Source: Yamagishiella unicocca (lineage: Eukaryota; Chlorophyta; Chlorophyceae; Chlamydomonadales; Volvocaceae). From it: 64,000 bases of DNA. The translations under genes were made by a program, and so were the position numbers. The DNA is taken from assembly GCA_003116995.1 (NCBI GenBank), contig BDSL01000097.1:348054-412053 (forward strand). The letters are read 5' to 3'. How positions within the stretch are numbered: the first letter of the stretch is position 1; every line of letters starts with the position of its first letter. Shown here one piece after another: positions 23,551 through 35,216 of the stretch. The notes beneath the pieces were generated by a model. The model searched no databases and was not told where the DNA came from. It saw only the letters and a list, made by a program, of their open reading frames with translations.

Positions 23551-26228
23551 ATGATTGACCTTAAGGCTTTAAAGGAGCAGCTTCGGCTGCTTGGCCACGA
23601 CCTGCCGGACTCGCAAGTTGTCGCCATTCTGAAGGACATGAATATTGACTTCGACGACCTCGCAGGAGAACAAAGCTGCTCCGAAATACCAAGTAATGCT
23701 TCTGTAAAGCGGAGAAAATCCTTGCAGAAGCGTTATAACAGCCTGCAGGTCACTGAACAACAGCTGCCCTCAATTTTGCAGACAGACGTGCCGAGGACAA
23801 AACGTTACCAGCCCCACCCCGAACTGGGAGCATCTTGGATAACTTCCAAGATCGACAGCAGCAGCCCTCCTCCAGCACCCAGGCCACAGCCTCAGTACTT
23901 CCCGCTGGTTCACCACAAGCGTCACAAAGCTTCCACTATGGCTACACGAGCCAGGATCAGGGGACAGCACTTGTGTACAACAACGGCGGTCGAAGTGGTG
24001 GGTTGGGCCCCAACCCAAGCAATGGCAAGGCTCCCGATGCGGTTGGGACGGGCAGTGGTGACAGCGACTACGAGGATGACGATGATGACTTCGAGGAAGA
24101 GCCGGGCGTGTCCTGCCGTTACGGCGACGAAAAGCCAGGGAATCCCGCGGCGCAACCCTGTGCACGTGTAGGCGTTAGCGCTTACACTCGCATGGGTATC
24201 CATCAGGCGTGGTCACAGCCACCGTCAGCGTCAGGCCAAGGCGTAGGCCGCTCTGCCCATAACGGTGACGTTCACGGTATGGGACAGCCGGGCCGTGGAT
24301 CAGCCGACCTGGCGAGTTCGCTGGGGCGCATGAGCCTAAAGGAACCCACGGCGGCGGGCGCAAGTAGGCCACTCCGAACAGACGCAACGGTGAGCACAGG
24401 GTTGCATGGTTGCAGGTTTCTAGGCAGCATATCAGGGCGTTGTAGCACCCGTACAGCTGCAGCTAACGGCTGCATTGGATCCCATCAGATCAGTCATGAC
24501 ACTGCTCACCTGCATTCACGCGGGCAGGCAATTCCCTGACCAAATTACGGCGTCTCCTTCCTCTAGGTGGGAGGGTGATAAACTTCCCAACCAAGACCAG
24601 GTTGCCCCAGTCAAGTTTGTACTTTCCAGGCGTGTGCCCATCGCCCATTCGCACCGATCTCGGCGCTCATCTTGCTGCGTTGACCCTGCTTTCTTGCCCC
24701 AGCACGCCGGTGGCAAAGCCGCCGTGAAGACATCCGCGGCCCGTGGTGTTGCAGCGCCCAGACCGTCTCTAGCGGCACACAAGCAGCACCCCGCTGGCGC
24801 CGCTACTGCCAGGGACCAGCACTCCAAGTTCCCTGGACGCCAAAGTGCGACAGTTGGCAGGGGGCATCACCATGCGTGAGTACGGGGGTTGAGAGGAAAC
24901 CCGTACTATGGGGGAGGGGCCACATGCGTGGTAGCCGCAAGGCTGTGTCCCCCTTGTTGCCTACTGCCGTGCGTGTGTCGCCACTACCCCTACGTTGTTA
25001 CTACTGCCGTGCATGTGTCGTCACTACGCCTTGCAAGGTCACTTCGGATTCCTTAACTGTCTTGTTCGGCAAACGCCCGTACCGTGAGGCCCGACTACAT
25101 TCTTCAACCGGCGTCTTCACTTTGACGTCGTTCCATCCCGATGTGCCCTCTGATTGCGTCTGTGTAGCCTACTAGAAGAGGAGGAGAGCGACGTGGGCTT
25201 GTCCGACCCCGACAAGGACCCGCTGGGGCTGGGCGGTTCGCTTCAGGACCTTGGCTGGATGCCACCCCGCCGGGCGTGGGAGGGGCATGGGGAGCCTAAG
25301 GCCGGCAGTGCAGCAGCCCCGGGCCGCACAAATGCGCCCACCAGCGCTGCACAGGGCCCATATGCCGCTTGGCTTGCTGGCCACCATCAACCGCATGACC
25401 CTTACGTCGTGGATGGGGTGGTAGCACGAGGGCAGCTAAGTCCCCAGGTGAGAGCGGCCTGGTCAGCCTTGCGCAAGCTGTCCGATATCCACGTGGCCTT
25501 CCTGGCAGGTTATGCCGCCAGCCTTTGATAGCTGCGATGATATTGATTGCGACGAGGACGATAATCGTTAACGTTTGACTTTCCTCATGAAACATGAGCG
25601 AAGATCACCATTAGCAGCCCGGGACATCCCAGCCGGGCCAACTGGCTTTGTACGCGTGTCTCGCGACGGCGCGAGTGACATGCTGGCCTGGCTTGTGACT
25701 ACCGTGCAGGCCAGCGACCGTAGCTTTGTCAGTCGCGCTACAACCCGTTGCTCCACCACATCCAAGGGGGGTGCCAAGAAGGTCGATCGCGTGCAGCGCT
25801 ACCATCAGTTGCAGCAGGAGTGGAGCCAAAACAGGTATGGTGTTCCCGTGCGTGTGTGTCCTGAAGCCGCCACAAATGCAGGCGTCAGCAGACGTTTCGA
25901 CAGTTTTCCCATACATTCCGCGACTCCGGTCACCCGCATGCGTTATGGTGTTGTAATCGATTCCCATACATCCTAATGCGTTATCACGCTCGCCAGGTTC
26001 TTAAAGCAGGCCAGCGGCACCAATCGTGGCAGCAGCCGCAAGCCTGTCAACTATCACAGCCACTTCGCTAGCCTGCACGCCGCCGAAGACGCGGACCGAC
26101 AGCGGCTACTGCGCGAGACGAGGGCGCGAACCAAGAAGGAGCTGGGTGCTGCCACCGAGGCGCCGACTGCCAACCGTCGCGATGAGCTGCGTTGGCAGAC
26201 TCGCATGCGCCTCAAGGTGCAGACTTGA
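23551..26228 (+). CDS. HYLS1: HYLS1-like centriole/cilium assembly protein, 6 exons
   Basis: HYLS1 is a conserved centriolar protein needed for ciliogenesis. Exons 23551-23692, 23782-24389, 24703-24875, 25168-25447, 25710-25834, 25997-26228 join in phase and give 519 residues. Residues 1-35 (LKEQLRLLGHDLPDSQVV) fit the short N-terminal L-x-x-L-G helix seen in HYLS1 proteins of invertebrates. The C-terminal HYLS1 box is recognisable: KKVDRVQRYHQLQQEW (about residues 423-438), then DELRWQTRMRLKVQT at the very end, matching the family pattern D-R-V-x-x-Y...W followed by L-R-W-x-x-R. Between them are about 300 low-complexity, acidic and Ser/Gly-rich residues (for example DYEDDDDDFEEEPG). The ATG is the first in frame and precedes the conserved helix directly. 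The exon 5 acceptor at 25709 was chosen on phase; an unspliced alternative from 25575 is also open. Confidence 0.83.
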
Positions 26229-27801
26229 TCGTGAGTTGCACCTCGAGTCGCCACGGTGTGAATTGGATTAAGAGGGTGTTGTGCGGTCAAGGTGCTGAAG
26301 AGCGCTGCAAGGTGGGCCCGGAGAGTTGCTGGGAGAGCAGAAGGGCTTGCACATTGCCCCATGAGTACCGCTGATTCTCCTGTACCGCTGATTCTCCCAC
26401 ACCTGCATGCCAGCACCCTTACGCGTTTCACGGCCCATTCAGCTGGCGTCTTCTGCTTGCGCCTTTTCACCGTCTGTCCACAGTTTCGTCATACCAGGGT
26501 GCCTGGGCCTTGGGCTCGTTTTACATGACTACAGGGGCGCTGGGGTCCAAACTAATTGCAGTGGGATGCACCGTAGCGGAGGCAGCAGGAAGAGAAGAGA
26601 TTCTGGCGTAGACCCCGTAGAGACGGGTTGGACAGCTACCCTGTGGGACCTAATTCGTCTTAATGATCTGTAAACTTGTGGATTTTCTGTGGCCGCTGTG
26701 GGTCGTGATAGGTCCAAAATACGCGCCCGTAGCATGTTTGTTGTCGATGTATGCTGGTAGATGTGGTTCGGTGGGGATAGCAAGCGAGTGATCTATGCTT
26801 GTATGTTCCTTGATGTAAGTTGGGCGTCATGGTGGATGTCAGCGCATTGAAATGAGGTGCGACTCAGGCACGTAAGTTTCTCGGCCATACACAAACAACC
26901 TACACCTGGTGGCCGCCTTGCACAAAGGCCGGTAGCCCTTTTTACATTATGATGCCTTACTGTCCTGTACGATTTCGGCTGCACATGATGATGAGCCAAA
27001 CGTGTTTCCTTGTAGCGGGAGTAGAAGTCGTTAACAGATGTGCGTCACATGCGTAACCTCCAAGAACTCTGGCGTCCACTGGTCGTGTCATTTACACATT
27101 TCTTGTAAGGAGACAATGGGTTAGAGAATATTTCCTCAGGCGGAAGGTACATGCTGAGGACGTCGTTGCTCCACAGCGCTGCCCAACCGCAAGGAAGGTA
27201 AAGGGTCATTTTCGTAGTGTATACAACACAGTTTCGTAATCCACTCATATGAGCACTAGCTGTTTCCCCAGTAGATTGATTACTAAGCTCAATGGGCAAA
27301 AATTGACAAGCGCCGCCCTGCAGAGCGCCAGAGCCTGCGCAGGGCACCCTATGTTCCGTTTCGTTGGGCGTGCATTGCCGATGACCTCCAGCAACTACTC
27401 ATATAAATTTTCAACGACTGTAGCGTATACGCGCAACAGGATGCATTTTTCAAATGCTGTGGAGTCAGCATAGCTGCGCGGCTTACGATAGCTTGCATGA
27501 ATTTCATCGCACCATGTAATCAAATCTTTGAAAGTAATTCCGTTACACAATGGACTGCCTGGCAACTTCTTGGCCCAACGTCGCGGGTAAATGGGTTAAT
27601 AACGATCCTCCGAGACCAATAGCTGGCAACAATAACCAAGCCGACCAAACATGTTTCATAGCTTACACTTGTAAGGATACACAGTATAATCAGCCATCAG
27701 TAACTGCTGACACTTCTTTTGTCCACTGCGCTTTCGTCCTCTCTGCACCCAGCCGTGACCTTCAGTTCCATGCCCCCACAGTTCTGATCAAGCGTAACAT
27801 A
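26229..27801. other. Intergenic region after HYLS1
   Basis: It contains the HYLS1 3' UTR, with TGTAA candidates at 26669-26673 and about 26814, and the promoter of the next plus-strand gene. GC is lower than in the genes. I see no further gene. Short frames here (for example 27045-27347 minus) lack splice or family support. Confidence 0.5.
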
Positions 27802-30800
27802 ATGGATCCTCCCGTGGTGCGCGTACCTAGTGCCCAGAAAAGCGCGGCTTGTGCAGAATCAGCCAAGTTGAACCACACTTCCGGCTGGCTGCAGATCGAC
27901 AACGTCAACGATATCATGCTGCAAGGTGTAAAGGATGTAAAGGCAGCTGACGAACGTACATCGCGTCCCGGATCAGCGGCAGAGGTGCTCCGGTAAGGCC
28001 TTGCTGGAAGTTGTCCCTTGCTCTTCTTGCCAACATGTTTCTTACAAGTTGAAATCACCACAGTCTGCAGAACGCCATGAAAGTAAAGGACAAGGAGCTG
28101 GACGATGCCCGCAAGGAGGTCACTGCCCTTAGGGCTAACCTGAGCACGAAAGACAGGTGCGCCCTCGTATCCTTCACACGACAACGCTTCCCTTTTCCCT
28201 ATGTGCACATGGGCTTGGGGCCCGTCTTGGGGCAGAGTGTGCACGAATCCCTGTTAAACCCGCAACCTGGCTCGCTATGGCCGTTTCACACAACATCTGA
28301 TACCCCGGAGGTTTGCGCACTGCTTGAACCAGGGCCCTGCAGCAGAGCGAGCAAGAGCTACGCATCCTCAAGGAGCGGAACACTGCCACAGACGTGTAAG
28401 TACCGTCAGATACAGAGGGCCTACCGTGCATCACTGAACCATCCTCGCCATACCTACCCTGCACCTTCATCCTCCCAACTGACGTTACGCCCTAAGGCAA
28501 CAGCCGCGCGTGCGATCCTACACAGCTGCCCACCGCGGCTTGCCATACCCTCACAACTTCATGACGTCAGATCTCGCAGCGTCAAACCTGTCGCTACCGC
28601 ACCCCAATCCATCCAACACCGTCTGTACTTCTCACTCGCCTTCATGCGCACCCTGCCCCAACTCACGCTCGCTCATGCTCTCGGCCCCTCGCCTCCGCCT
28701 CGGCCACCTGCCTCCAGGGAGGTCACCAACATGGCCAAGGAGCTGGCGGTGCTCAAGGTCGACAAGGTACGGCAGCCAACCGCTGCCACGTGTCGCTCAT
28801 GTGTCACGGCTAGCGAGCGCCCGTGATTGCTGGTAGCGCTTTAGCACAGCATGAGTTCTGGCCGTAGCGCCGTAGCTTGTACTGCCTGCACAACTCTGTC
28901 TGTCCTTGCTGACGTTCATGCCCTGAGCATAATGGGCAAACAGCACCCTGCAGAAGGATTCCCTGTGTGAGTGATGTGGGTGCGCAGCGGAACAGTTGCG
29001 GGTAGTGGATTCGTGTCCCTGTTGTAGAGGGGGGCTGAGAGACTTGCTCCCGGAGCCCCTCTACCCATGACCCTCATTCATCAACGACGCCCTTACGCAC
29101 CGCACCGCACTCCACCACAGCGCAAGCTGGAGACCCAGCTGGCCGGGCTGGTGAAGAAGGGCGAGAAGGAGCAGATGATGGCGACGATCCTGGCGCAGGA
29201 GAAAGCAGCGGCAGCGGCGGCGGTAAGAGCCGTCTCCCGCCTCCAAAAGCGTGGGGCATGGATCCTGTGGGTGCGATATCTGCTGCGATGGAGCCGCGGC
29301 TGGCAATCACAATCTAGGTTGCGAGCTGCCCTGTTGCAACGGCCTGCCCGGGTCTTAGGTCTCGGGCTTTTGAAGGTCCGATGCTGTGCAGGAGGATGTC
29401 AGGAGATCCTACCGACCCTTCTGTTCTCGCGCCGCTTTGATACACACCACAAACCCTCTCCACGCGTGATGCCTCACGCGGCTTGGTGGTAAATCAACAC
29501 CTCCACGCAGGCGGCGGTTACGGCCACTGAGGGCAATGCCTTCACCACCCTGGCCGGCTCCGACCATCTGGCGGTGCTCCAGGCGGATCTCCGGATTGCG
29601 CGATTGGACGGCGAGAAGGCGGCCGAGAGCATCAAGGTGGGGCCACCGCCGGGATGGGTCTGGCGCATTTAGGGAGGGCGTGCGTGTGATCAGTTTTTCC
29701 CCTGCTGCCCAAGGCCCCCTGCCGACTGCTCCAAGCAGTTGACGCTCAACACAACACGTGCATCCGCTAATTACATGTGCAGGCACTGGAGACCGTGCTC
29801 CGCGCCAAGGACAAGCAAATCAACGTTCTGCAGCGCAAGGTGGGATTTCGGCGGGACGCGATGCAGTGCGGCTGAGAAGCTGGGTGCACGGGTGGCGCAA
29901 TGTGGATGCAACCGGAAGGTGTTCGTCATTGCGTGCAATTCCGTCTGGGTACGTCAGGGCGTACAGGCCAACTGTACGCCCTCTGACGTAGCTGCGGTCC
30001 ATCGGGGGGGAGTCAGAGGTAATAGCTGCGTCAGAGGTTGTGGAGTGCGGGTCCATGTGGGTCGGATTCCCCGCGGTGAGTTTCAGGGCCGCGGCTGCAA
30101 CGGCCCATGAACCCACATCACGTCAGCCGACCCGTAACGCTCCGTCACCGCCTTCGGCTGCCCCCTTACCACCGCCCACAACCCAGACCTCGGGTCCACC
30201 TGTTTCGTGTTGGTATTTGTTTTCGTGTGGGTTCTCGTAACCAACCAAACCCAACTGCACCTTCCTGTGCTTCCGCGTCTCAATCCAGCCAGCCATCCAG
30301 CCATCCACGCGCCCATCCACGCTCCCCCCCATGCAGAGCGAGGAGGCGGAGACGCACCGCACCAAATGTACGGACCTGGAGAACCGGCTGGTGGAGATGA
30401 ACCGGCAGCTGGACGAGGTGCGCTCAGCCGGCAGGACGGCGGCGGACGTGCTGCGTGGGAGCGACGCCGACAAGGCCCGGCTGACGGCCGACCTGGCCAA
30501 GACGAAGGCGGCGCTGGACGGGGCGCTGGAAGCGGCGGCGAGGACCAGCGCAGCACTCCGGGTGGGACTGCTGCGGGGGCGGGGTTCGCTAGGGCTGGGG
30601 CGGGGTCGGGAGCTGGGGCGGGGTCGGGGGCTGCTGCGGGGGCTAGGGCTGGGGTGGGGTCGGGGGCTGGGGCGGGGTCGGGGGCTGCTGCGGGGGCTCG
30701 GGGGGGGGGCTGGGGTGGGGGCTCGGGCGGGGTTCGCTAGGTTGTGGCGCTAGAGGGCTTGGCGGGGCGGCGACCATTGGGGGCTGCTGGTTGGAATGGC

Positions 30801-32566
30801 TTGTGCAATACCGTAAGTAGGGGGTGCCGTATGGGGCAGCTGGGTTTGGTTGGTTGGTTGACGTCGCACTCTGGCACTCGTACTGGCAGGTTTCGGAGCT
30901 GCGGTGTGGCGCCCTGGAGCAGGAGGTGGGGACGCTGGTGGCGCAGCTCGCGCGGGCATCCGTGGTGGCCCAGCGGGTTGCTGTGGCGGAGGTGAAAGCA
31001 GGTGAGCTGGCAGCTGGGAGGGCGGAGGGAGGGGCACCAAGGTCGTTCGCCTTGCCTCTTTCAACGGAACGGCCGCCAGTATGATGGCCGCGCGCGCTTC
31101 CGCTACACCTTCAGCACCGACCGGCAATCCAATACACGCAACGCACTTGCCAAAGCAAATCTCATGTGGGTCCCGTCCCTTACTTTCCTTCGGCCATCAT
31201 TGATGATGGCTACGGCTCCGCCGCCTCTTTCACTATAGCGGCCGTCCCCTCCTCACTACATCGATTTATCGGCTTTCCTGTCCCTCACTAGGCTGCAAGG
31301 ACGAGGGCATGGTGCACATGACCCGCCACATCGAGGAAGTCCGCTTCATGAGCGGCGAGATCGTGCGGCTGCAGGAACGCATCGTTGCGCTGGAGAAGGA
31401 GCTGGCGGTGGCGGATGAGCTCAAGGTAAGGCGGCGGAGCGGGGGAGCGGCGCCAGGGGCGGCCCGGCTCCACGCACTGGGAGTTCACCAGGTTCAGCCA
31501 CCCTCATGCGGCGGCTTTGTGTTATGACTCCTGCCTGCAGGAGGGGCCTCGTATGCCTTCCGTGTGCTCCTCCTCGCGCACGTAGTGCCACCTCCACGTG
31601 CACCCTCAGCTTTCGAGTACACAGTTCCGACACATACCGCGCCCTCCCTAGCGGTTGGACGGTTGCTGTACTTCAGACCGCCTCAAAATGTCTGTGTCCT
31701 AAACGTTTTTTCTTTCGTACACGTAACGGTTTTCCTTGCAACCCCCGCCCTGCTCCCCTCAGGACCAGTATCGGCGCCAGTCGCAGCAGGGCAGTCCCGC
31801 CATGAACAGCCCCACCTGCACATCCCCGGCCGCAGCCACCGCTCCCGCCACCACCACCACAACCATCCGCCCCATTGCCCGCCCCGGCTCCCGCGGCGGC
31901 TCGCGCCCCTCCTCAGCCCCGCGGCGGCCCGGCACCGCCGTCTCCTCCTCCACCTCCCGCCCCTCCTCAGCCCCGCGCGTGAGGTCTGCCGTGCGCGCCA
32001 GCACCAACAGCATCCCCGCCGGCGCCGCGGCGGCCGCTGCCGCCGCCGCAGGACCCAGCGCGGGTGCTGCCGCTGCTTCGAGCTCCAGCCCATCCGTCCG
32101 GAGCAGTGTGGGCGCTTTGCAGCGCAAAGTGGTGCGGCAGCAGCAGCCCTGGAACTCGAACGCTCCGTCACCTGCCAAGCCGGCGACGACCTCGCCGCGC
32201 GCGCCGGCAGTCGGTGCGTCGGCGGCAGGTGGGTTTTTATCGAGGGCGGCGGCTCAGGCCAAGACGGGCTCCAAGAGCCCTGGGGCTGCACCATCCAAGG
32301 CGAGGGCGGCAGCGGCGGCCGTGGCGGCTGCGCTGGCGGAGCCGGCAGCGGCCGTGGAGGGCGCAGCTCCAGCAGATGCGGGGGCGGGGCCGAGTGAGGC
32401 GGCTCCGCCAGCGACTGAGGCTCAGCCGGAGCCTCAGCTGGCGGCCGCCGAAGCGGACCTCCTCGATGTGGCGGGTGTCGCAGCGGGTGGTGAGGCCGCC
32501 GCCAGCCCCACTGAGCCGGCGGGCCCAGCGGAGGGCGAGGTGCAGGTGGGAGGTGCAGCGCTTTGA
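27802..32566 (+). CDS. Long coiled-coil protein with Ala/Pro/Ser-rich tail, 11 exons, function unknown
   Basis: Exons 27802-27984, 28071-28156, 28333-28395, 28718-28766, 29121-29222, 29511-29636, 29783-29839, 30337-30561, 30890-31001, 31292-31425, 31763-32566 keep phase and yield 646 residues. The first ~60 residues are mixed. Residues about 62-380 are almost continuous amphipathic coiled coil (KELDDARKEVTALRANL; TDLENRLVEMNRQLDEV; GEIVRLQERIVALEKELAVA). The last exon (268 codons with the stop) is disordered: Ser/Thr/Pro-rich with two RPSSAPR blocks, then Ala-rich with acidic runs. There are no catalytic motifs. The layout fits a structural cytoskeletal or ciliary protein, and it follows HYLS1 on the same strand, but no family was recognised. 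Small exons near 28340 and 28720 are the least certain; a possible 13-base microexon near 28954 was left out because it breaks phase. Confidence 0.75.
30565..30735. repeat. G-rich minisatellite in an intron
   Basis: Irregular units of GGGGCTGGGGCGGGGTCGG and GGGCTGCTGCGGGGGCT fill most of the intron between coiled-coil gene exons 30337-30561 and 30890-31001. The G-runs on the plus strand could form G-quadruplexes in the pre-mRNA. Confidence 0.8.
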
Positions 32567-35216
32567 TAGGGCAATTACAGTAATAGTAATATTACGCCGC
32601 GCGGAGCCTGGCGTGTATTAAGGGGGTGGGGAACTGAGGGGCGGACTCCGCCCCTATATGCCCGCACCACCGGTTTGATAGGGCACAAGAGGGGTTGAGT
32701 GGGCTTGGGTTGGGGTGGCCGATTCGGGCTGCTGGGCACCTGTTGGGGTACGCGTGGAGACGATCGTGTATTCAGTGTCGGTAATCATGCTTCCGAAGCC
32801 ATTTAGCGTGATTGTCAAATTCACGTCCGACCCACGGTTCGCCCTCCTTGCCAACAGGCACCGTCGGTGTGAGCGGCGCCACCTGGAACCCATGGAACGG
32901 AAAAGAAAGCAAAGGAGGGGGGCGGAAGGGAATGGAGGGAACTTGTGCAGTGCACCGCGCATGCGGAACAGCCCTACAGGAGATACAGAGCATTATGGGC
33001 GCGGAGTGGGCATGACATGGTCGGAATGGAGTGTCAAATGTGTCCCGGGGGCCCCGGGCAGCACCTGGCGCCATCGGAGGACACCGCGGGACGCGAATGG
33101 AGGAATGCGGCCGTGGATTGATTATCTTGCTGCGGCAGTGCAGCTGGTGGGGGTGCAGCGAACATTGCCGTGACTTGTTTTGCCTGTTACGTAATTTGGC
33201 GTGCCTTGAGCGAGCTAGCGGGATTTGCGACGACGATGGAACTACATACTGCCGTATTGTTTTCGGCACGCCGGTGATGAAATGTGTGTACCAACTGGCT
33301 AGCGGATGCTTTCATGCCTTCATCAGGTGGGGTAGTGCTGCTCGAGGTCTTTGGCTGTCTGGTGTGGAAGGTTCCACGAGTGGTTTTCCATTTGGCCTCT
33401 GCATGCGTTCTACGTCCGACAGGATTCCCAAAACGTGCACGCCGCAGTGCACGTGATTGGGTCGGCGGTATCAAGAAAGACCAATCAGTGGACTGGTATG
33501 GAGGTGCTGCCGAGCGGGCAGTTCACCAATCCGTTTCGTGCTTTTTGTGAGGGCGATTTGGAACAGCTGTTGACGGACCCAAGTGCTGCTGTGGATGGAT
33601 GCATTACAATGCACTGGAGATATGCGAGTACTGGAGATATACGACCTTGTTTCAGGGATAAGAGATTGCACGTTTTTTCGCATTCTAGGGCCTCTACGTA
33701 TGGAAATGTCCTATGTTATACCGCTGCTCCCGTAAGATGTTTTTGGACACTACCGGCCTTATGGTACTAATGGTTCCGTCCCATTAGGCCAGACCGCTCT
33801 GTGATGACTAAGGTGATGTGACACGCGATGCGAGGACCTGACGAAGTTTTGTCGGTTAAAAAGTCAAATCCAACTAGGACCAGAAGAACGTGCAACCATA
33901 TAAATTTATTGCGCTGAATCAATGTGCGGCTCAATGGCCACTACATAATGCTCCCTGCATCGTCGCTACATCGCAAATACCGGCCGATCTGTTCGACTGC
34001 CAGGTCATTAGACTTTGCGTGCCCGTCAGCTTGAGGCAACTACCCTAACGAGCCTCAACAACTGAAGGCCGATTTCGGCTGCGTGCCGCAAAAGTGCTCA
34101 AGCACTGTCATAGCTAGAGATCGCAACAGGCTAATTGCTGGTGTCCTAGTAACGCACATAGCCTTCTAATTGCCGGAAACGGCGCCCAGCGAATAAACCA
34201 TGCGAGTCAAGTCAAGTCCTAACTACATCGGGAAGCCCGTAAAGCAAAAAATATACCGAATGGTTCCCGTTGACCATGCACAATACTGCTCTGTAAAGGT
34301 TTGTGAGCACCGTTCATCGTGATATGATACGGAGCACGACTAGGTAAGAGTCCTGCATGGCGCCAACTGCCAAGCAGCGCCCGCAGATGGGCCGCAGTCC
34401 GCCCCGCCGCATTGCGCCACGACACATTGCTAATGTGTAGCTCGTGACGGTGTGAGTTCACCGCCTCTTATGTACATTCCATCCCTGCCTCGTCCTCCCC
34501 ACGCCCGGGAGTTCCTGGTCGCCGCACCGCGCACCTATCTTGCGTGATCCCGTCCCCGCACGTTGTACTCACACCCACACTCTGCAGCGCCCTGCCGCCG
34601 CCTTCAACCTCCAGCCCTCACGCGACATGCATTAGCGGTGAACCAACCAACACACGCATGCCGCGCTCCTCGCCGGTCAACACACGCGCATGCAGCCGGT
34701 GCCCATCCACCCCTCGACAACCATTGCGTACAGCTGGCAAGAAGGAGCAGCACGAATGTTCCCTCAGAATCGCATGTCGCTAGAATCCTGCCACCAGCCA
34801 TAGCTTCCATCCTGCCGATACCCAGACACTAAAACAGCCTAACGCCCGCCACATTCGACAGACTGCTCACCCTGCCCTTCTATCTTACATACCAGCGTAC
34901 GGGAAGGTTACCCGTCCAGCTACGCCCCGCTGCAGCATCCAGCGCCCAAACCCCTGCTACTACATGTACCAGCACGTCCTGCCCCCGTTGTGTCATACTA
35001 CGGGGCCCCTGGCCGGAATTCCGCGCCCCTGGCGGTCTTTCTCCTCAGCAGGGCCAAGACCAAAATGCGCCCTCAGCCGCACTCCGCTACACTAACCAGA
35101 TGGCCCACAGCGTTGGTCGGCGCCGTACAGCGCCGGTAGCTGCCCTACAGGACATGTAGAACGATGTACGATGGTGGCTCGCCGAGCCTGGCCTACCAGG
35201 TGAGGCCTCGAGGCTG
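32567..35216. other. Intergenic region between two convergent genes, no gene seen
   Basis: About 2.6 kb between the coiled-coil gene (+) and the membrane protein gene (-). GC falls noticeably around 33,200-34,500. All open frames are short or lack coding character. TTACA at 34885-34889 is a minus-strand TGTAA signal about 330 bases past the stop of the membrane protein gene. Confidence 0.5.

Noticed and set aside
28954..28966. 13-base microexon in the coiled-coil gene
   Set aside because: It has a good acceptor and donor, but including it breaks the phase between the exons at 28718-28766 and 29121-29222.
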